Source: Opitutia bacterium ISCC 52 (GTDB taxonomy: Bacteria; Verrucomicrobiota; Verrucomicrobiia; Opitutales; UBA2995). Taken from it: 64,000 nt of DNA. Shown here in pieces: positions 28,439 through 36,932 of this stretch (within the stretch, counting starts at the first letter, position 1; every line of letters starts with the position of its first letter). Position numbers and translations under genes: made by a program. The DNA is taken from contig CP076040.1 in the NCBI GenBank assembly GCA_014529675.2, positions 3,181,894-3,245,893 on the forward strand, written 5' to 3'. Under the pieces are notes generated by a model, which saw nothing but the letters and a program-made list of their open reading frames with translations, was not told the origin of the DNA and made no database searches.

Positions 28439-29887
28439 ATGCGCTTACGCCACTCCTTATTCTTGATAGTCGGATGCAGTATTCTAACTACATTTGCAGG
28501 AGCAGAAAGAAAACTGCCTAACATTGTTATGATCATGGCCGACGATCTCGGCTGGAATGGATTGTCCTGCTAAGGGACAGAGCTGATTGAAACACCTCAC
28601 CTGGATCAATTGGCCGCTGAAGGAATGCGTTTCACAGATGCTTACGCACTCTCACAATGCCTCCCTACTCGAGCTGCTATTTTCTCAGGACAATATGGGG
28701 CACGCACCGGACTCACTTCAGTAGAAACATCGTCTCCTGACTACACGCCGCTCATCTCACCTGGTCGCCCTGAAGGACTCTCACCAGAAACCTATACCCT
28801 ATTCGAAATGCTTCGCGATGCCGGTTACACAACGGGAATGAGCGGCAAATGGCATATCGGCGGAGCCAATGGCATCAACTCACTCTTGAACAAACACGGG
28901 ATCGAATTCTTTAACGATTACGGACTCGATTGGGTCAAACCGGGTCTACCCAATCGAAATGACAAACAGGTATCGGCCATAACGGATGACATGCTTGGAT
29001 TTACCGAATCGAACAAAGACAAGCCCTTCATCGCCTACCTGGCCCATCGCTCCCCACACACAAGATTCGACGTACCCGAGGAAGCTATACAGAAAGTTCT
29101 CAAGCGTGGCTTCAAGCGAAGCAGCGATTCGGATGGTTTTTTTCACGAACGTGTCACCGCAGACTATATAGCGATGATTGAATACCTGGATGCTTCCGTA
29201 GGTAGAGTGCTCAACAAACTGGATGAACTGGAACTGACTGAAAACACTCTCGTTCTTTTTCTATCGGACAATGGAGGGCTCACCCGGGTCTGGTTCAACG
29301 ACCCACTTCGCGGTGGGAAGGGTCAACTTTATGAAGGTGGTATTCGAGTCCCTTTGATTGCTCGCTGGCCAAACCATATCGAAGCGGGAACTACCAATTC
29401 CACACCCGTGCACGTGGTCGATCTGTTTCCTACGTTCATGGAGCTTGTAGGAGGACAGTCACAACCGGATCAAATCCTCGACGGCGTCAGCTTCCTACCA
29501 TTGCTGCAAGGAAAGAAAATAACTCGTGAAGCGATCTACTCACACCACCCGGAATATGTAGTCGCATTTGCCAAGACACCCTGCTCCATGATTCGGAAAA
29601 GAAACTACAAACTCATCCACTACTTTGGCGATTATCTGGATCCGGAAGGGTGCGAACCCAAGGCGCATAGCCTCTCGGGCCGATTTATCCTAGGTGCTCG
29701 CACAGAACTGTTCGACCTCGCAAAGGATCCGGGTGAAACACGAGACCTTGCAGGTGCATTGCCGGAAATAACAAAAGAGCTCATGGCCGACCTCCAATCA
29801 TGGTGGAATGATACCGATGCCAAAATGCCCACGCCCAATCCAAATATGGATCGCACTCAATGGATTTGGAACACAGTCACTGAGTAA
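28439..29887 (+). pseudogene. sulfatase interrupted by one nonsense codon
   Basis: From ATG 28439 the frame gives a signal peptide (SLFLIVGCSILTTFAGA), MIMADDLGWNGLSC, then TAA at 28571-28573 (codon 45), then continues in the same frame with GTELIETPHLDQLAAEGMRF, the formylglycine motif SQCLPTR, SGKWHIGG and LSDNGGL to 29887. Relatives have Tyr at the stop position (SCYG), so a TAC or TAT to TAA change is the simplest cause. Restarting at ATG 28610 would lose both N-terminal metal aspartates and the signal, so that product would be inactive. Otherwise the gene is complete at 482 codons. The CLPTR variant still fits C-x-P-T-R. Confidence 0.88.
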
Positions 29888-30343
29888 ACTTAAAATCTTT
29901 ATCCCTTAAGTTTCCAGACCCGAAAAGTGGGACGACTTATATTATCGAAGCAGTCGACCAACGATCGAATCGGTCGATGTACTGGGCCATTATTCTAAGC
30001 TGGTTGGGCCTCGCCGAGTATAGGTTGTTCATCGAGGCAGTGAAGTACCTGTGAGGATTTATCCCTGAGGGCGGAAAGTTTTGAAACCGCAGATGAACTC
30101 AGATTCACGCAAATAGTTTTTTGTATACTAAAAAGAGCCAAATGATCAGGTAGGTAGCACAAAGAATGATACTATCAACTATAAAAAAGGCTGTAACCAC
30201 GATTCCAATGAGCCTCAAAGAGTCCGCGATTGGGACGGCGGCGTCTTAACCTTATATTCAATGCTAAACTCGATAGACCGAGAACGACTGACAAAAGGAA
30301 AACTATTAAGGAATTAACCACTACCAAATGGAATGACACCCCG

Positions 30344-30436
30344 CCAACGGACACCAATGAACACGAATAAACAATTACGGCAGAGCTGAACTGACGTTTA
30401 GACAATTCGTGTCAATTAGTGTCCATTCGTCCTTAA
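30344..30436. repeat. 93-base inverted-repeat element
   Basis: The left arm contains GGACACCAATGAACACGAAT (30350-30369). The right arm, on the minus strand from about 30431, contains GGACACTAATTGACACGAAT. A related half-site, CCGCAGATGAACTCAGATTC, lies at 30088. The gap 29888-30457 otherwise holds no supported gene; small open frames across it are made of these repeats. Confidence 0.55.
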
Positions 30437-30457
30437 CTATTAGTAATTGAAAATTAG

Positions 30458-31996
30458 TTAAAACCGGCTTCTTCCGTCGTCGATGATCTTGGCGAGCTTG
30501 GACTTCATGTCCTCGAAAACTTCTGGATGGACCGTAGCGAGGTTGTTCTCTTCGCGGGGATCGGTGGAAAGGTCGTAGAGTCTGTAGCGAGCGACATCGG
30601 TGTTGGCCAGTTTGTTGGTCACCACGATGTTGCGGGCTTTACCTGAGTCGTGGCGCTGTAGTTTCCAATTGCCCACGCGAAACCCATAGTTGTTACCTTT
30701 GCCGTTGTCTTGCTGAACCAGGTGGTCGCGGCCCTTGGCTCCGGGCTCACCTAGCAAGGCTTCATGCACGTCAAAACTATCGAGGATGCCATCGGAAGGT
30801 AGATCGATTCCGGCCATCGACGCCAGACTTGCTGCCAGGTCGATGGTGCAAACCACTTCTTCGGAAACAGCAGGCTTAATTTTTCCTGGCCACCAGGTAA
30901 TGAACGGAGTGCGTGTACCTCCTTCGTAGACGGAGTATTTACCACCGGTAAAAGGACCGTTGGGAGCGTGGTCGCCATTCGCTTCAAGCGCTTCATCCGC
31001 ATAACCATCGTCACCCACGGGTCCATTGTCAGAACAGAAGACGATCATGGTATTATCATCGATCTCCAGACGCTTGAGCGTCTTGACCAGCTCGCCGACA
31101 CACCAGTCAAGTTGCACGATGGCATCGCCACGGAAGCTGAGCTCGCTCTTTCCCTGGAAACGCTCGTGAGGGATGCGTGGCACGTGCAGGTCATGGGAGG
31201 CAAAAAACAGGAAGAAGGGTCCGTCTTTGTTTTCTTCGATCCATTTGTTGGATTGATTGACCCAGGCATCGGCCAGGTCTTCATCGCGGAATCGGGCTGC
31301 ATGCCCACCGGTATAAAAGCCGATGCGACTGATGCCGTTATGGATGGTGGAGTTGTGTCCATGGGACCAATCCATTTTCAAAGTGTCGCGGTGGGTGATT
31401 CCAGTGGGGTGATCTTCCGATGGTTTTTTGCTTCCCACCCACAGTGGATCCGCCGGATCGAGGTTCAGCACGCGATGGTTTTCCACATACACTTGTGGAA
31501 CACGGTCGTTGGTGGTGGGCAGTAGGAAATTGTAGTCGAAACCAATTTCGCGGGGTCCTGGCTTTAGCTCACCATTCCAATCCGGTCCATCGGGGCCACC
31601 CAGACCAAGGTGCCATTTTCCGATCACCGCGGTCTTATATCCACCTTGCTGCAAAAGCGAGGCAATGGTCTCCGTCCCAGGCTTCACAACTGCCGGGCTG
31701 TTGGGTGGAGCGATCCCGGTATTCGGAAAACGAAAGGCATAGGTGCCAGTGAGAAATGAATAACGGGTCGGCGTGCAGGTTGAGGCAGAACAATAGCCAC
31801 TGGTAAATTGGATCCCCTCCTCAGCGAGCTTATCGATGTGGGGTGTTTTGACCCGTGTGGCGCCGTAGGCCGAGATGTCACCATAGCCCAGGTCATCCGC
31901 CATGATGACGATCACATTAGGTTTTTCGGCGGACAGAAAGGGCCCAGCAGCTAGAAAAGCGATTAAAAGAAGTGTGTGTCTAAGTAGTCGGTTCAT
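30458..31996 (-). CDS. secreted arylsulfatase-like sulfatase (CTPTR type)
   Basis: The 512-residue product has a signal peptide (LLLIAFLAAGPFLSA), IMADDLGYGD (Asp34-Asp35), SASTCTPTR with the formylglycine cysteine at 74, IGKWHLGLGG and FCSDNGPVGDDGY. GPFTGGKYSVYEGGTRTPF follows, as in arylsulfatase A-type enzymes. All core residues are present. It is transcribed away from the plus-strand genes that begin at 32082, and its stop faces the repeat-filled gap downstream of the broken sulfatase. The substrate is unknown. Confidence 0.92.
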   Translation of the reverse strand: MNRLLRHTLLLIAFLAAGPFLSAEKPNVIVIMADDLGYGDISAYGATRVKTPHIDKLAEEGIQFTSGYCSASTCTPTRYSFLTGTYAFRFPNTGIAPPNSPAVVKPGTETIASLLQQGGYKTAVIGKWHLGLGGPDGPDWNGELKPGPREIGFDYNFLLPTTNDRVPQVYVENHRVLNLDPADPLWVGSKKPSEDHPTGITHRDTLKMDWSHGHNSTIHNGISRIGFYTGGHAARFRDEDLADAWVNQSNKWIEENKDGPFFLFFASHDLHVPRIPHERFQGKSELSFRGDAIVQLDWCVGELVKTLKRLEIDDNTMIVFCSDNGPVGDDGYADEALEANGDHAPNGPFTGGKYSVYEGGTRTPFITWWPGKIKPAVSEEVVCTIDLAASLASMAGIDLPSDGILDSFDVHEALLGEPGAKGRDHLVQQDNGKGNNYGFRVGNWKLQRHDSGKARNIVVTNKLANTDVARYRLYDLSTDPREENNLATVHPEVFEDMKSKLAKIIDDGRSRF

Positions 31997-32081
31997 CTTA
32001 AGTTCAGGTAGAATGAACCTTGCTTATACGACTCATCGTCAAAGAATCACAAGGCAAAGGAAGCCATCTTCAAAGATTTGC

Positions 32082-32627
32082 ATGAAATACCCTGACAATT
32101 TCGTACCCGTTCCGGAAGTATTCTGGTCTTTTGAAACAGGAGCCCCGTTCAAGGCCTGTTCCGTTTGTGGTACAGACCTGAGGGCGCCTGGCACCCACTA
32201 CTTCATCGAGAAAGCATTCAAGAAAGAGGAAGTGATTTTTGAATATGCGATGTGCTGGGAATGCCGGGAGGAGATCTCCAAAGATCTTTCCCAGAAGAGT
32301 ATGGAACTCATAGTAAACTATTTCCAACAGCACGTGGACCCGGATAAGAGAAATGCGCAACTCAAGCAGGAAGCCCAGTTATCCACCGATGATTGGCTCG
32401 GAAACTGTTTGATTAAAGATACGCCCCTTTTGGAAGCTAAGGAGCATCAGATATACGGCCACTTTCTAGATGAAAACATGGTCTTCGATGTTTTCCCCTT
32501 TGCCCTCAGCGATCTCGCGGTCGATGACCTGATAAAACTGCTGTCCGACGAAACGCTGGGAACGCTGAATGATTTTTCGAACAAGCTCTTCGATATCGAC
32601 CTCTCGAACCCGGTATTGATAATATAA
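32082..32627 (+). CDS. hypothetical protein with two CxxC pairs (zinc-ribbon-like)
   Basis: I do not recognise this family. From ATG 32082 it has 181 residues. CSVCGTD near residue 24 and CWECREE near residue 57 form two Cys pairs about 30 residues apart, likely to bind one zinc. The rest is helical and acidic with a WLGNCLIKD stretch. There is no signal or membrane segment. The frame is open further upstream to 31902, but that stretch overlaps the sulfatase on the other strand. It starts a co-directional run that leads to pyrR, with 33 bases to the next gene. Confidence 0.6.
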   Translation: MKYPDNFVPVPEVFWSFETGAPFKACSVCGTDLRAPGTHYFIEKAFKKEEVIFEYAMCWECREEISKDLSQKSMELIVNYFQQHVDPDKRNAQLKQEAQLSTDDWLGNCLIKDTPLLEAKEHQIYGHFLDENMVFDVFPFALSDLAVDDLIKLLSDETLGTLNDFSNKLFDIDLSNPVLII

Positions 32628-32660
32628 ACCCTCAGTTCATTTGTCTTTGAAGTTACTCTT

Positions 32661-33983
32661 ATGAGTTCCGGCTTACCTACGCTTTCAGAAAATCGCTTCC
32701 TCAGGTTTTTTACTGTGACTGCACTCTATATGGCGCAGGGTATCGTCATGGGGGTGATCATCATTTCGCTTCCGGCTGTTCTGGCCGCCGAGGGCCTCAC
32801 CGCGACCCAGGTAGGCAGCTTTGTGGGACTGGTTATGCTTCCCTGGTCCTTCAAGATATTGTTCGCGCCCCTGATGGATCGATTCACGGTCATAGCTATG
32901 GGTCGGCGCAGGCCCTGGATACTCGTTGGAATCATTGTTTCCGCCATTGGGTATTTTGGCATGGCCTCAATACAGAATCCGACTGAAAACCTGCCCCTCT
33001 TGATAGCCATGGGAATGGTCGCGGTAGGATGCAGCGCACTGATGGACGTTTCCGTCGATGGCATGGTAGTGGATATTCTACCCACCAAGGAACAGGCCCT
33101 GGCCAATGGACTCATGTGGGGAGGCAAGGTTCTGGGAACCGCGATCACCGCCTGGGCATCCGGTTGGATGTACAAAAACGTGGGCATCTCGGAAACGTTG
33201 TATGCTGCAGGGCTTCTCACTCTTGCGTTTGCCCTCTTTCCGTTGCTCATACGGGAACGATCCGGAGAGAGACTACTTCCCTGGACCACAGGCCAGGCTT
33301 CCGAGGAAACACTCAAGCTGCACGAGGGAAGCTGGCTATTCATTGGCAAAGGACTGCTCAAAGTCTTTCTATTACCTACCACCCTTTGGATGGCGCTGCT
33401 CGGTGCCACTGGCGGAAGTCTACAAGGATTTCTGGACGCCATGTTGCCTGTCTTAACTGTGCAGGAGCTCCAATGGCAGGCAGATGACTACTCAAACATC
33501 GGAGCGCTGTCCCAACTCATCTCCGGATTAATTGGCATGGTCCTTGGCGGTTGGTTGGCCAACCTACTTGGTTACAAACGGGCAGTAACACTTTTCTTGT
33601 CCATGCTCCTTTTAGCCAACGCAGCCGCTGCGCTTGCGGCACCTATCTGGGAAACACGATCCACCATCGTCAGTATCGCTATCATACACACTGCCCTGCG
33701 CACACTATCCATCATAACCTTCTTTTCCATCGCCATGGCCTTGTGCTGGAAGAAGATCGCCGCCAGCCAGTTTGCCATGTATATGATCTTTGCCAATTTT
33801 GGTTTCTCCTCTGGCTCTATTCTCTTCGGTCAGCTTTCCCAGGTCATCAGTTTCTCGCAGATGTTTTACGTCATGGGAGGTATCTGCTTTGTTGGGATCT
33901 TCGCGACAAGCCGCATTCATATTGATAAGCACAGCGAGCGTCTCACTACTCTTGATCAGGAGTCCTCCAGTCAAATCTCATAA
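32661..33983 (+). CDS. MFS permease, AmpG-like
   Basis: This is a 440-residue, 12-helix major facilitator. LPWSFKILFAPLMDRF (helix 2 to the A-motif loop) and MGRRRPWI match the AmpG/PAT branch, whose best-known member imports anhydro-muropeptides for peptidoglycan recycling. The central loop (about 200-230) is charged, as expected. No ampD, nagZ or beta-lactamase gene is nearby, so muropeptide transport is only one option; other members of this branch carry acetyl-CoA or sugars. It is co-directional with its neighbours with short gaps (33 and 45 bases). Confidence 0.75.
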   Translation: MSSGLPTLSENRFLRFFTVTALYMAQGIVMGVIIISLPAVLAAEGLTATQVGSFVGLVMLPWSFKILFAPLMDRFTVIAMGRRRPWILVGIIVSAIGYFGMASIQNPTENLPLLIAMGMVAVGCSALMDVSVDGMVVDILPTKEQALANGLMWGGKVLGTAITAWASGWMYKNVGISETLYAAGLLTLAFALFPLLIRERSGERLLPWTTGQASEETLKLHEGSWLFIGKGLLKVFLLPTTLWMALLGATGGSLQGFLDAMLPVLTVQELQWQADDYSNIGALSQLISGLIGMVLGGWLANLLGYKRAVTLFLSMLLLANAAAALAAPIWETRSTIVSIAIIHTALRTLSIITFFSIAMALCWKKIAASQFAMYMIFANFGFSSGSILFGQLSQVISFSQMFYVMGGICFVGIFATSRIHIDKHSERLTTLDQESSSQIS

Positions 33984-34028
33984 AATCCTTCTGGTCAAAA
34001 GAATCATCGCTTTCATAATGCGCCCAAG

Positions 34029-34856
34029 ATGAACAAGATCTCTTTCATCACCGCCAACTTTGTGGCGCGTGAACTGGGCTACGAGCTCACCGAAGGTTGG
34101 CACCAGGGCAATAATGCGACGAACGACTATTTTCGGTCCATTGATACCTTTCCCAAACGATTTGATGCATTGCTGAAAGAGATCAAACGCATGGGATTCC
34201 AGTCGATCGACCTATGGGTCTCTCACTTGCATTGGGCCTGGGCGACGAAGGAGCACAGCAAGATCGCCAATTCGCTGATAAACAAGCATCGGCTCAGGGT
34301 GGCCAGCATGGTGGGGAATTTCGGAGCCACTCGTCTTGAGCTGGAGGCCGCATGCCAAATGGCGAATGCCATGGAAATCCGTCTACTAGCGGGATCCGTC
34401 CCCTTCCTGCGCATCAACCGAGACGAAGCCGTAACGGTCCTCCGTGATTATAGCCTGGAATTTGCCCAAATGAATCAGAAGGAGGAATCCGCCGATCAAT
34501 TGCTTAAAAAGGTCGGCTACGACAACCACGACATTCTGGGTATCGCTATCGATACCGGCTGGTATCAAGTTTTGAATGAGGGTCTCTTCGATGCCTTTGA
34601 GGAATTATCGCCCAATCTAAAGTTGGTCCACCTCAAGGATGTAGTCGCGATGGAGGGCAACACCACCTGCACTTATGAGAAGGGCGTAATCCCCGTCCAC
34701 CAGTGCATTCAAAAGCTTCAGGAGATTCGGTTCAACGGATCCATCACGGTCGAGCACCATCCATTTGATCGGGATCCAGCAGAAGAATGCCAACACAACT
34801 TTGAGTTACTCAAGTCCTGGTTAACACCTCAAAACCAGCGCGCTCGAAGTCGGTAA
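34029..34856 (+). CDS. sugar phosphate isomerase/epimerase-like TIM-barrel protein
   Basis: The 275-residue product has the xylose isomerase-like barrel pattern: FQSIDLWVSH near the N-terminus, AIDTGWYQ (metal Asp), LVHLKDV (metal His) and ITVEHH (final Glu). The strand that usually carries ENHP with the first metal-binding Glu instead reads MNQKEES, so that ligand seems lost and this enzyme may be inactive or use another ligand. Length is normal, without signal peptide, so it is cytoplasmic. Its position after an MFS gene suggests metabolism of an imported sugar or sugar acid. Confidence 0.75.
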   Translation: MNKISFITANFVARELGYELTEGWHQGNNATNDYFRSIDTFPKRFDALLKEIKRMGFQSIDLWVSHLHWAWATKEHSKIANSLINKHRLRVASMVGNFGATRLELEAACQMANAMEIRLLAGSVPFLRINRDEAVTVLRDYSLEFAQMNQKEESADQLLKKVGYDNHDILGIAIDTGWYQVLNEGLFDAFEELSPNLKLVHLKDVVAMEGNTTCTYEKGVIPVHQCIQKLQEIRFNGSITVEHHPFDRDPAEECQHNFELLKSWLTPQNQRARSR

Positions 34857-34899
34857 GGAATATTTGCTTTCTAAAAAGACTCCTTCATAGAACAAGACC

Positions 34900-35385
34900 A
34901 TGAGAATCACGCTACAGATCGCTACCCTACTCGCCTGCCTATGCGCACTGATGGGATGCAGCGGCAATGTCGAGTCGGGTGCGCTGAAGAAAGCCGGACT
35001 ACTCGACTACGATTTTGTGATGGTCCAGGGAGCAAAACCTGTAAAAGGGAAACCCTTGGTCATTGAATTCTGGGCTACGTGGTGCGGCCCCTGTCATCGC
35101 CTCTTTCCCCATCTCAACGAAATGACTGAGGAACTGAAGGGAACCGATATTCAGTTTGTGGCGGTCACGAACGAGGCCTTCAACCTCACCAAAGAGTTCA
35201 CCCGTGTTCGTCAGCTCAAGTATCCTGTAGCCTCGGACATAAAGGATCTTTATGGTCGGGCACTGAACGTCAGCTATATTCCCTTCGCTGTTATCGTGAA
35301 TGCAGAGGGAGAAGTGGTGTGGTCAGGCCACTCTGGAAAACTCTCAAAACACCGCATTGAGTCCACCCTCGCTTCAAAAAGTTAA
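34900..35385 (+). CDS. TlpA/ResA-like thioredoxin-fold lipoprotein
   Basis: The 161-residue protein has a lipoprotein signal peptide with lipobox ALMGC (Cys20), then a thioredoxin fold with WATWCGPCHR (redox Cys62 and Cys65), and a cis-Pro region near SYIPFAVIV. It should reduce or exchange disulfides at the outer face of the inner membrane, for example in cytochrome c maturation. No cytochrome maturation genes are adjacent. It ends 57 bases before pyrR and may be in the same transcript, though the function is unrelated. Confidence 0.88.
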   Translation: MRITLQIATLLACLCALMGCSGNVESGALKKAGLLDYDFVMVQGAKPVKGKPLVIEFWATWCGPCHRLFPHLNEMTEELKGTDIQFVAVTNEAFNLTKEFTRVRQLKYPVASDIKDLYGRALNVSYIPFAVIVNAEGEVVWSGHSGKLSKHRIESTLASKS

Positions 35386-35442
35386 AAACGCCCAAAAAGT
35401 CATTGCCCCCTGGGAAAAATCCTCTTCTTTCTAAGGGACAAT

Positions 35443-35976
35443 ATGCAGACATCCCAACCACCATCCCACGAGGACATCGCTGAAGCGATCAAGCGGTTGA
35501 CTGTTGAATTATCTGAAGCTTATCCCGATCCCTCAAAATTGACCCTCATTGGTATCGCCCGTGGAGGAGTTGAATTAGGAAAACGCATCCAGAAAGCATT
35601 GGCCGAGAAATTGAGCCGGGACATTCCGTATGGGGTCGTCGATATCTCATTCCATAGAGATGACATTTCATCGAATCCCGTTCCCAACATTCAATCTTTT
35701 GCCAACCTCCCCTTCAATGTTGAAGGAAAACACGTAGTACTAATCGATGACGTTGTCTTCTCAGGCCGTTCCGTACGAGCAGCCTTGAATGAAGTCTTTG
35801 ACCAAGGGAGACCCAACTCTGTCAAACTCGCAGTGCTGGTCGATAGAGGAGGACGGAGCCTACCGATACAACCGGATTTCGTAGGCCTATCCCTCGATGT
35901 GGAAGATGGCCATCGAGTAGAAGTGAGCATCAGTGATCAGTCAGACACCCCCGATACAATTTCGATTGAAACCTAA
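35443..35976 (+). CDS. pyrR: PyrR: pyrimidine operon regulator / uracil phosphoribosyltransferase
   Basis: PyrR has a type I phosphoribosyltransferase fold. In Bacillus it binds pyr mRNA leaders in response to UMP and has weak uracil phosphoribosyltransferase activity. The 177-residue product shows LIGIARGGVELGKRI near the N-terminus, the RDD-type segment (FHRDDIS) and the PRPP-binding VVLIDDVVFSGRS (about 99-111), with LVDRGGRSLPIQPDFVG towards the end. Length is normal. It begins the pyrR-pyrB-pyrC operon, eight bases before pyrB. The 57-base upstream gap shows no clear anti-antiterminator, so control by attenuation is not demonstrated. Confidence 0.9.
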   Translation: MQTSQPPSHEDIAEAIKRLTVELSEAYPDPSKLTLIGIARGGVELGKRIQKALAEKLSRDIPYGVVDISFHRDDISSNPVPNIQSFANLPFNVEGKHVVLIDDVVFSGRSVRAALNEVFDQGRPNSVKLAVLVDRGGRSLPIQPDFVGLSLDVEDGHRVEVSISDQSDTPDTISIET

Positions 35977-35984
35977 CTGCTGCT

Positions 35985-36932
35985 ATGGAATGGACCCGCA
36001 AAGATCTCATCGGAATCGAACCTCTCTCACGGGAGGAACTCGAAGCCATATTCACCGTCGCATCTGGATTTAAACGCATCCTTGGGCGCTCAGTAAAAAA
36101 GGTCCCGGCCTTGAGGGGAAAGACCATCGTCAATCTCTTCCTGGAACCGAGCACCCGAACCAAGCTCGCATTCGAAATGGCCGCATCCAGACTCAGCGCA
36201 GATGTGATCACGGTCAATGCCGACGCCAGCAGCTTCGTAAAAGGTGAGACACTCAAGGATACTGCACGAAATATCTGTGCGTTGAATGCGGACATGATTG
36301 TGCTCCGCCATTCTGCTCCTGGGTCAGCAAAATACCTGAGCGAGATTGTGGATGTTCCCGTGATCAATGCAGGGGATGGTTCACACGAGCACCCCACTCA
36401 GGCTTTGTTAGATAACTTTACGATGCTTGAGCATCTAGACTCACTAGAGGGCAAGAAGGTCACCATCTTGGGAGACATTCTTTTTAGCAGAGTAGCTCGC
36501 TCAAATATTTTTTCCCTTACCAAGTTGGGCTCCGAAGTCACCGTCGCCGGACCAGCCACCCTGGTTCCTAAAACGTTTGAATCGATGGGCGTAAAAGTCA
36601 TTCACGACTTAAAGACCGCACTCGCAGACGCAGATGTGGTCATGTTGCTACGGATACAACACGAGCGTCAGTCCTCAACCCACTTTCCGTCACTCGGTGA
36701 ATACACGAGTATGTTCGGCATCAATAAGGAACGTGCCCAATGGCTCAAGCCAGACGCCTTAATCATGCACCCGGGGCCAATCAACCGAGGCGTGGAAATC
36801 GACTCCGAGCTGGCTGACTCAGATCGCTCAGTCATCCTGGAACAAGTCACCAACGGAATCGCCACTCGCATGGCAGTCCTTTACCTTTGCACAGGCGGAT
36901 CCATATCCGCTTTGGAGAACTCTGCAGAATGA
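35985..36932 (+). CDS. pyrB: aspartate carbamoyltransferase catalytic subunit
   Basis: PyrB joins carbamoyl phosphate and aspartate in the first committed step of pyrimidine synthesis. The 315-residue product carries LEPSTRTKLAFEMA with the carbamoyl phosphate STRT loop (about 54-57), the FVKGETLKDTARN segment, the HPTQALLDNF motif and HPGPINRGVE near the end. It lacks a pyrI partner in the window, as in the PyrR-containing operons of other bacteria. The stop overlaps the pyrC start as ATGA, so translation is probably coupled. Confidence 0.95.
   Translation: MEWTRKDLIGIEPLSREELEAIFTVASGFKRILGRSVKKVPALRGKTIVNLFLEPSTRTKLAFEMAASRLSADVITVNADASSFVKGETLKDTARNICALNADMIVLRHSAPGSAKYLSEIVDVPVINAGDGSHEHPTQALLDNFTMLEHLDSLEGKKVTILGDILFSRVARSNIFSLTKLGSEVTVAGPATLVPKTFESMGVKVIHDLKTALADADVVMLLRIQHERQSSTHFPSLGEYTSMFGINKERAQWLKPDALIMHPGPINRGVEIDSELADSDRSVILEQVTNGIATRMAVLYLCTGGSISALENSAE

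Noticed and set aside
490-28573. In-frame TAG and TAA codons in several genes could mean recoded stops.
   Set aside because: Both TAG and TAA occur, at positions of different residues, and always together with frameshifts in the same set of accessory genes. Housekeeping genes end normally at all three stops.
29888-30060. Possible RNA gene in the gap, with inverted words such as CGACC and GGTCG.
   Set aside because: No cloverleaf or long helix could be drawn, and the sequence has no conserved tRNA boxes.
30175-30405. A 76-codon minus-strand open frame in the gap after the broken sulfatase.
   Set aside because: Its ends lie within the inverted-repeat element, and it has no ribosome-binding site or recognisable motif.
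31902-32081. Longer start for the CxxC protein.
   Set aside because: The extension overlaps the 5' part of the sulfatase on the other strand and is rich in Arg/Ser without a domain; ATG 32082 fits better.
35386-35442. PyrR-controlled attenuator before pyrR.
   Set aside because: The gap is only 57 bases and contains no anti-antiterminator consensus or terminator hairpin that I can see.
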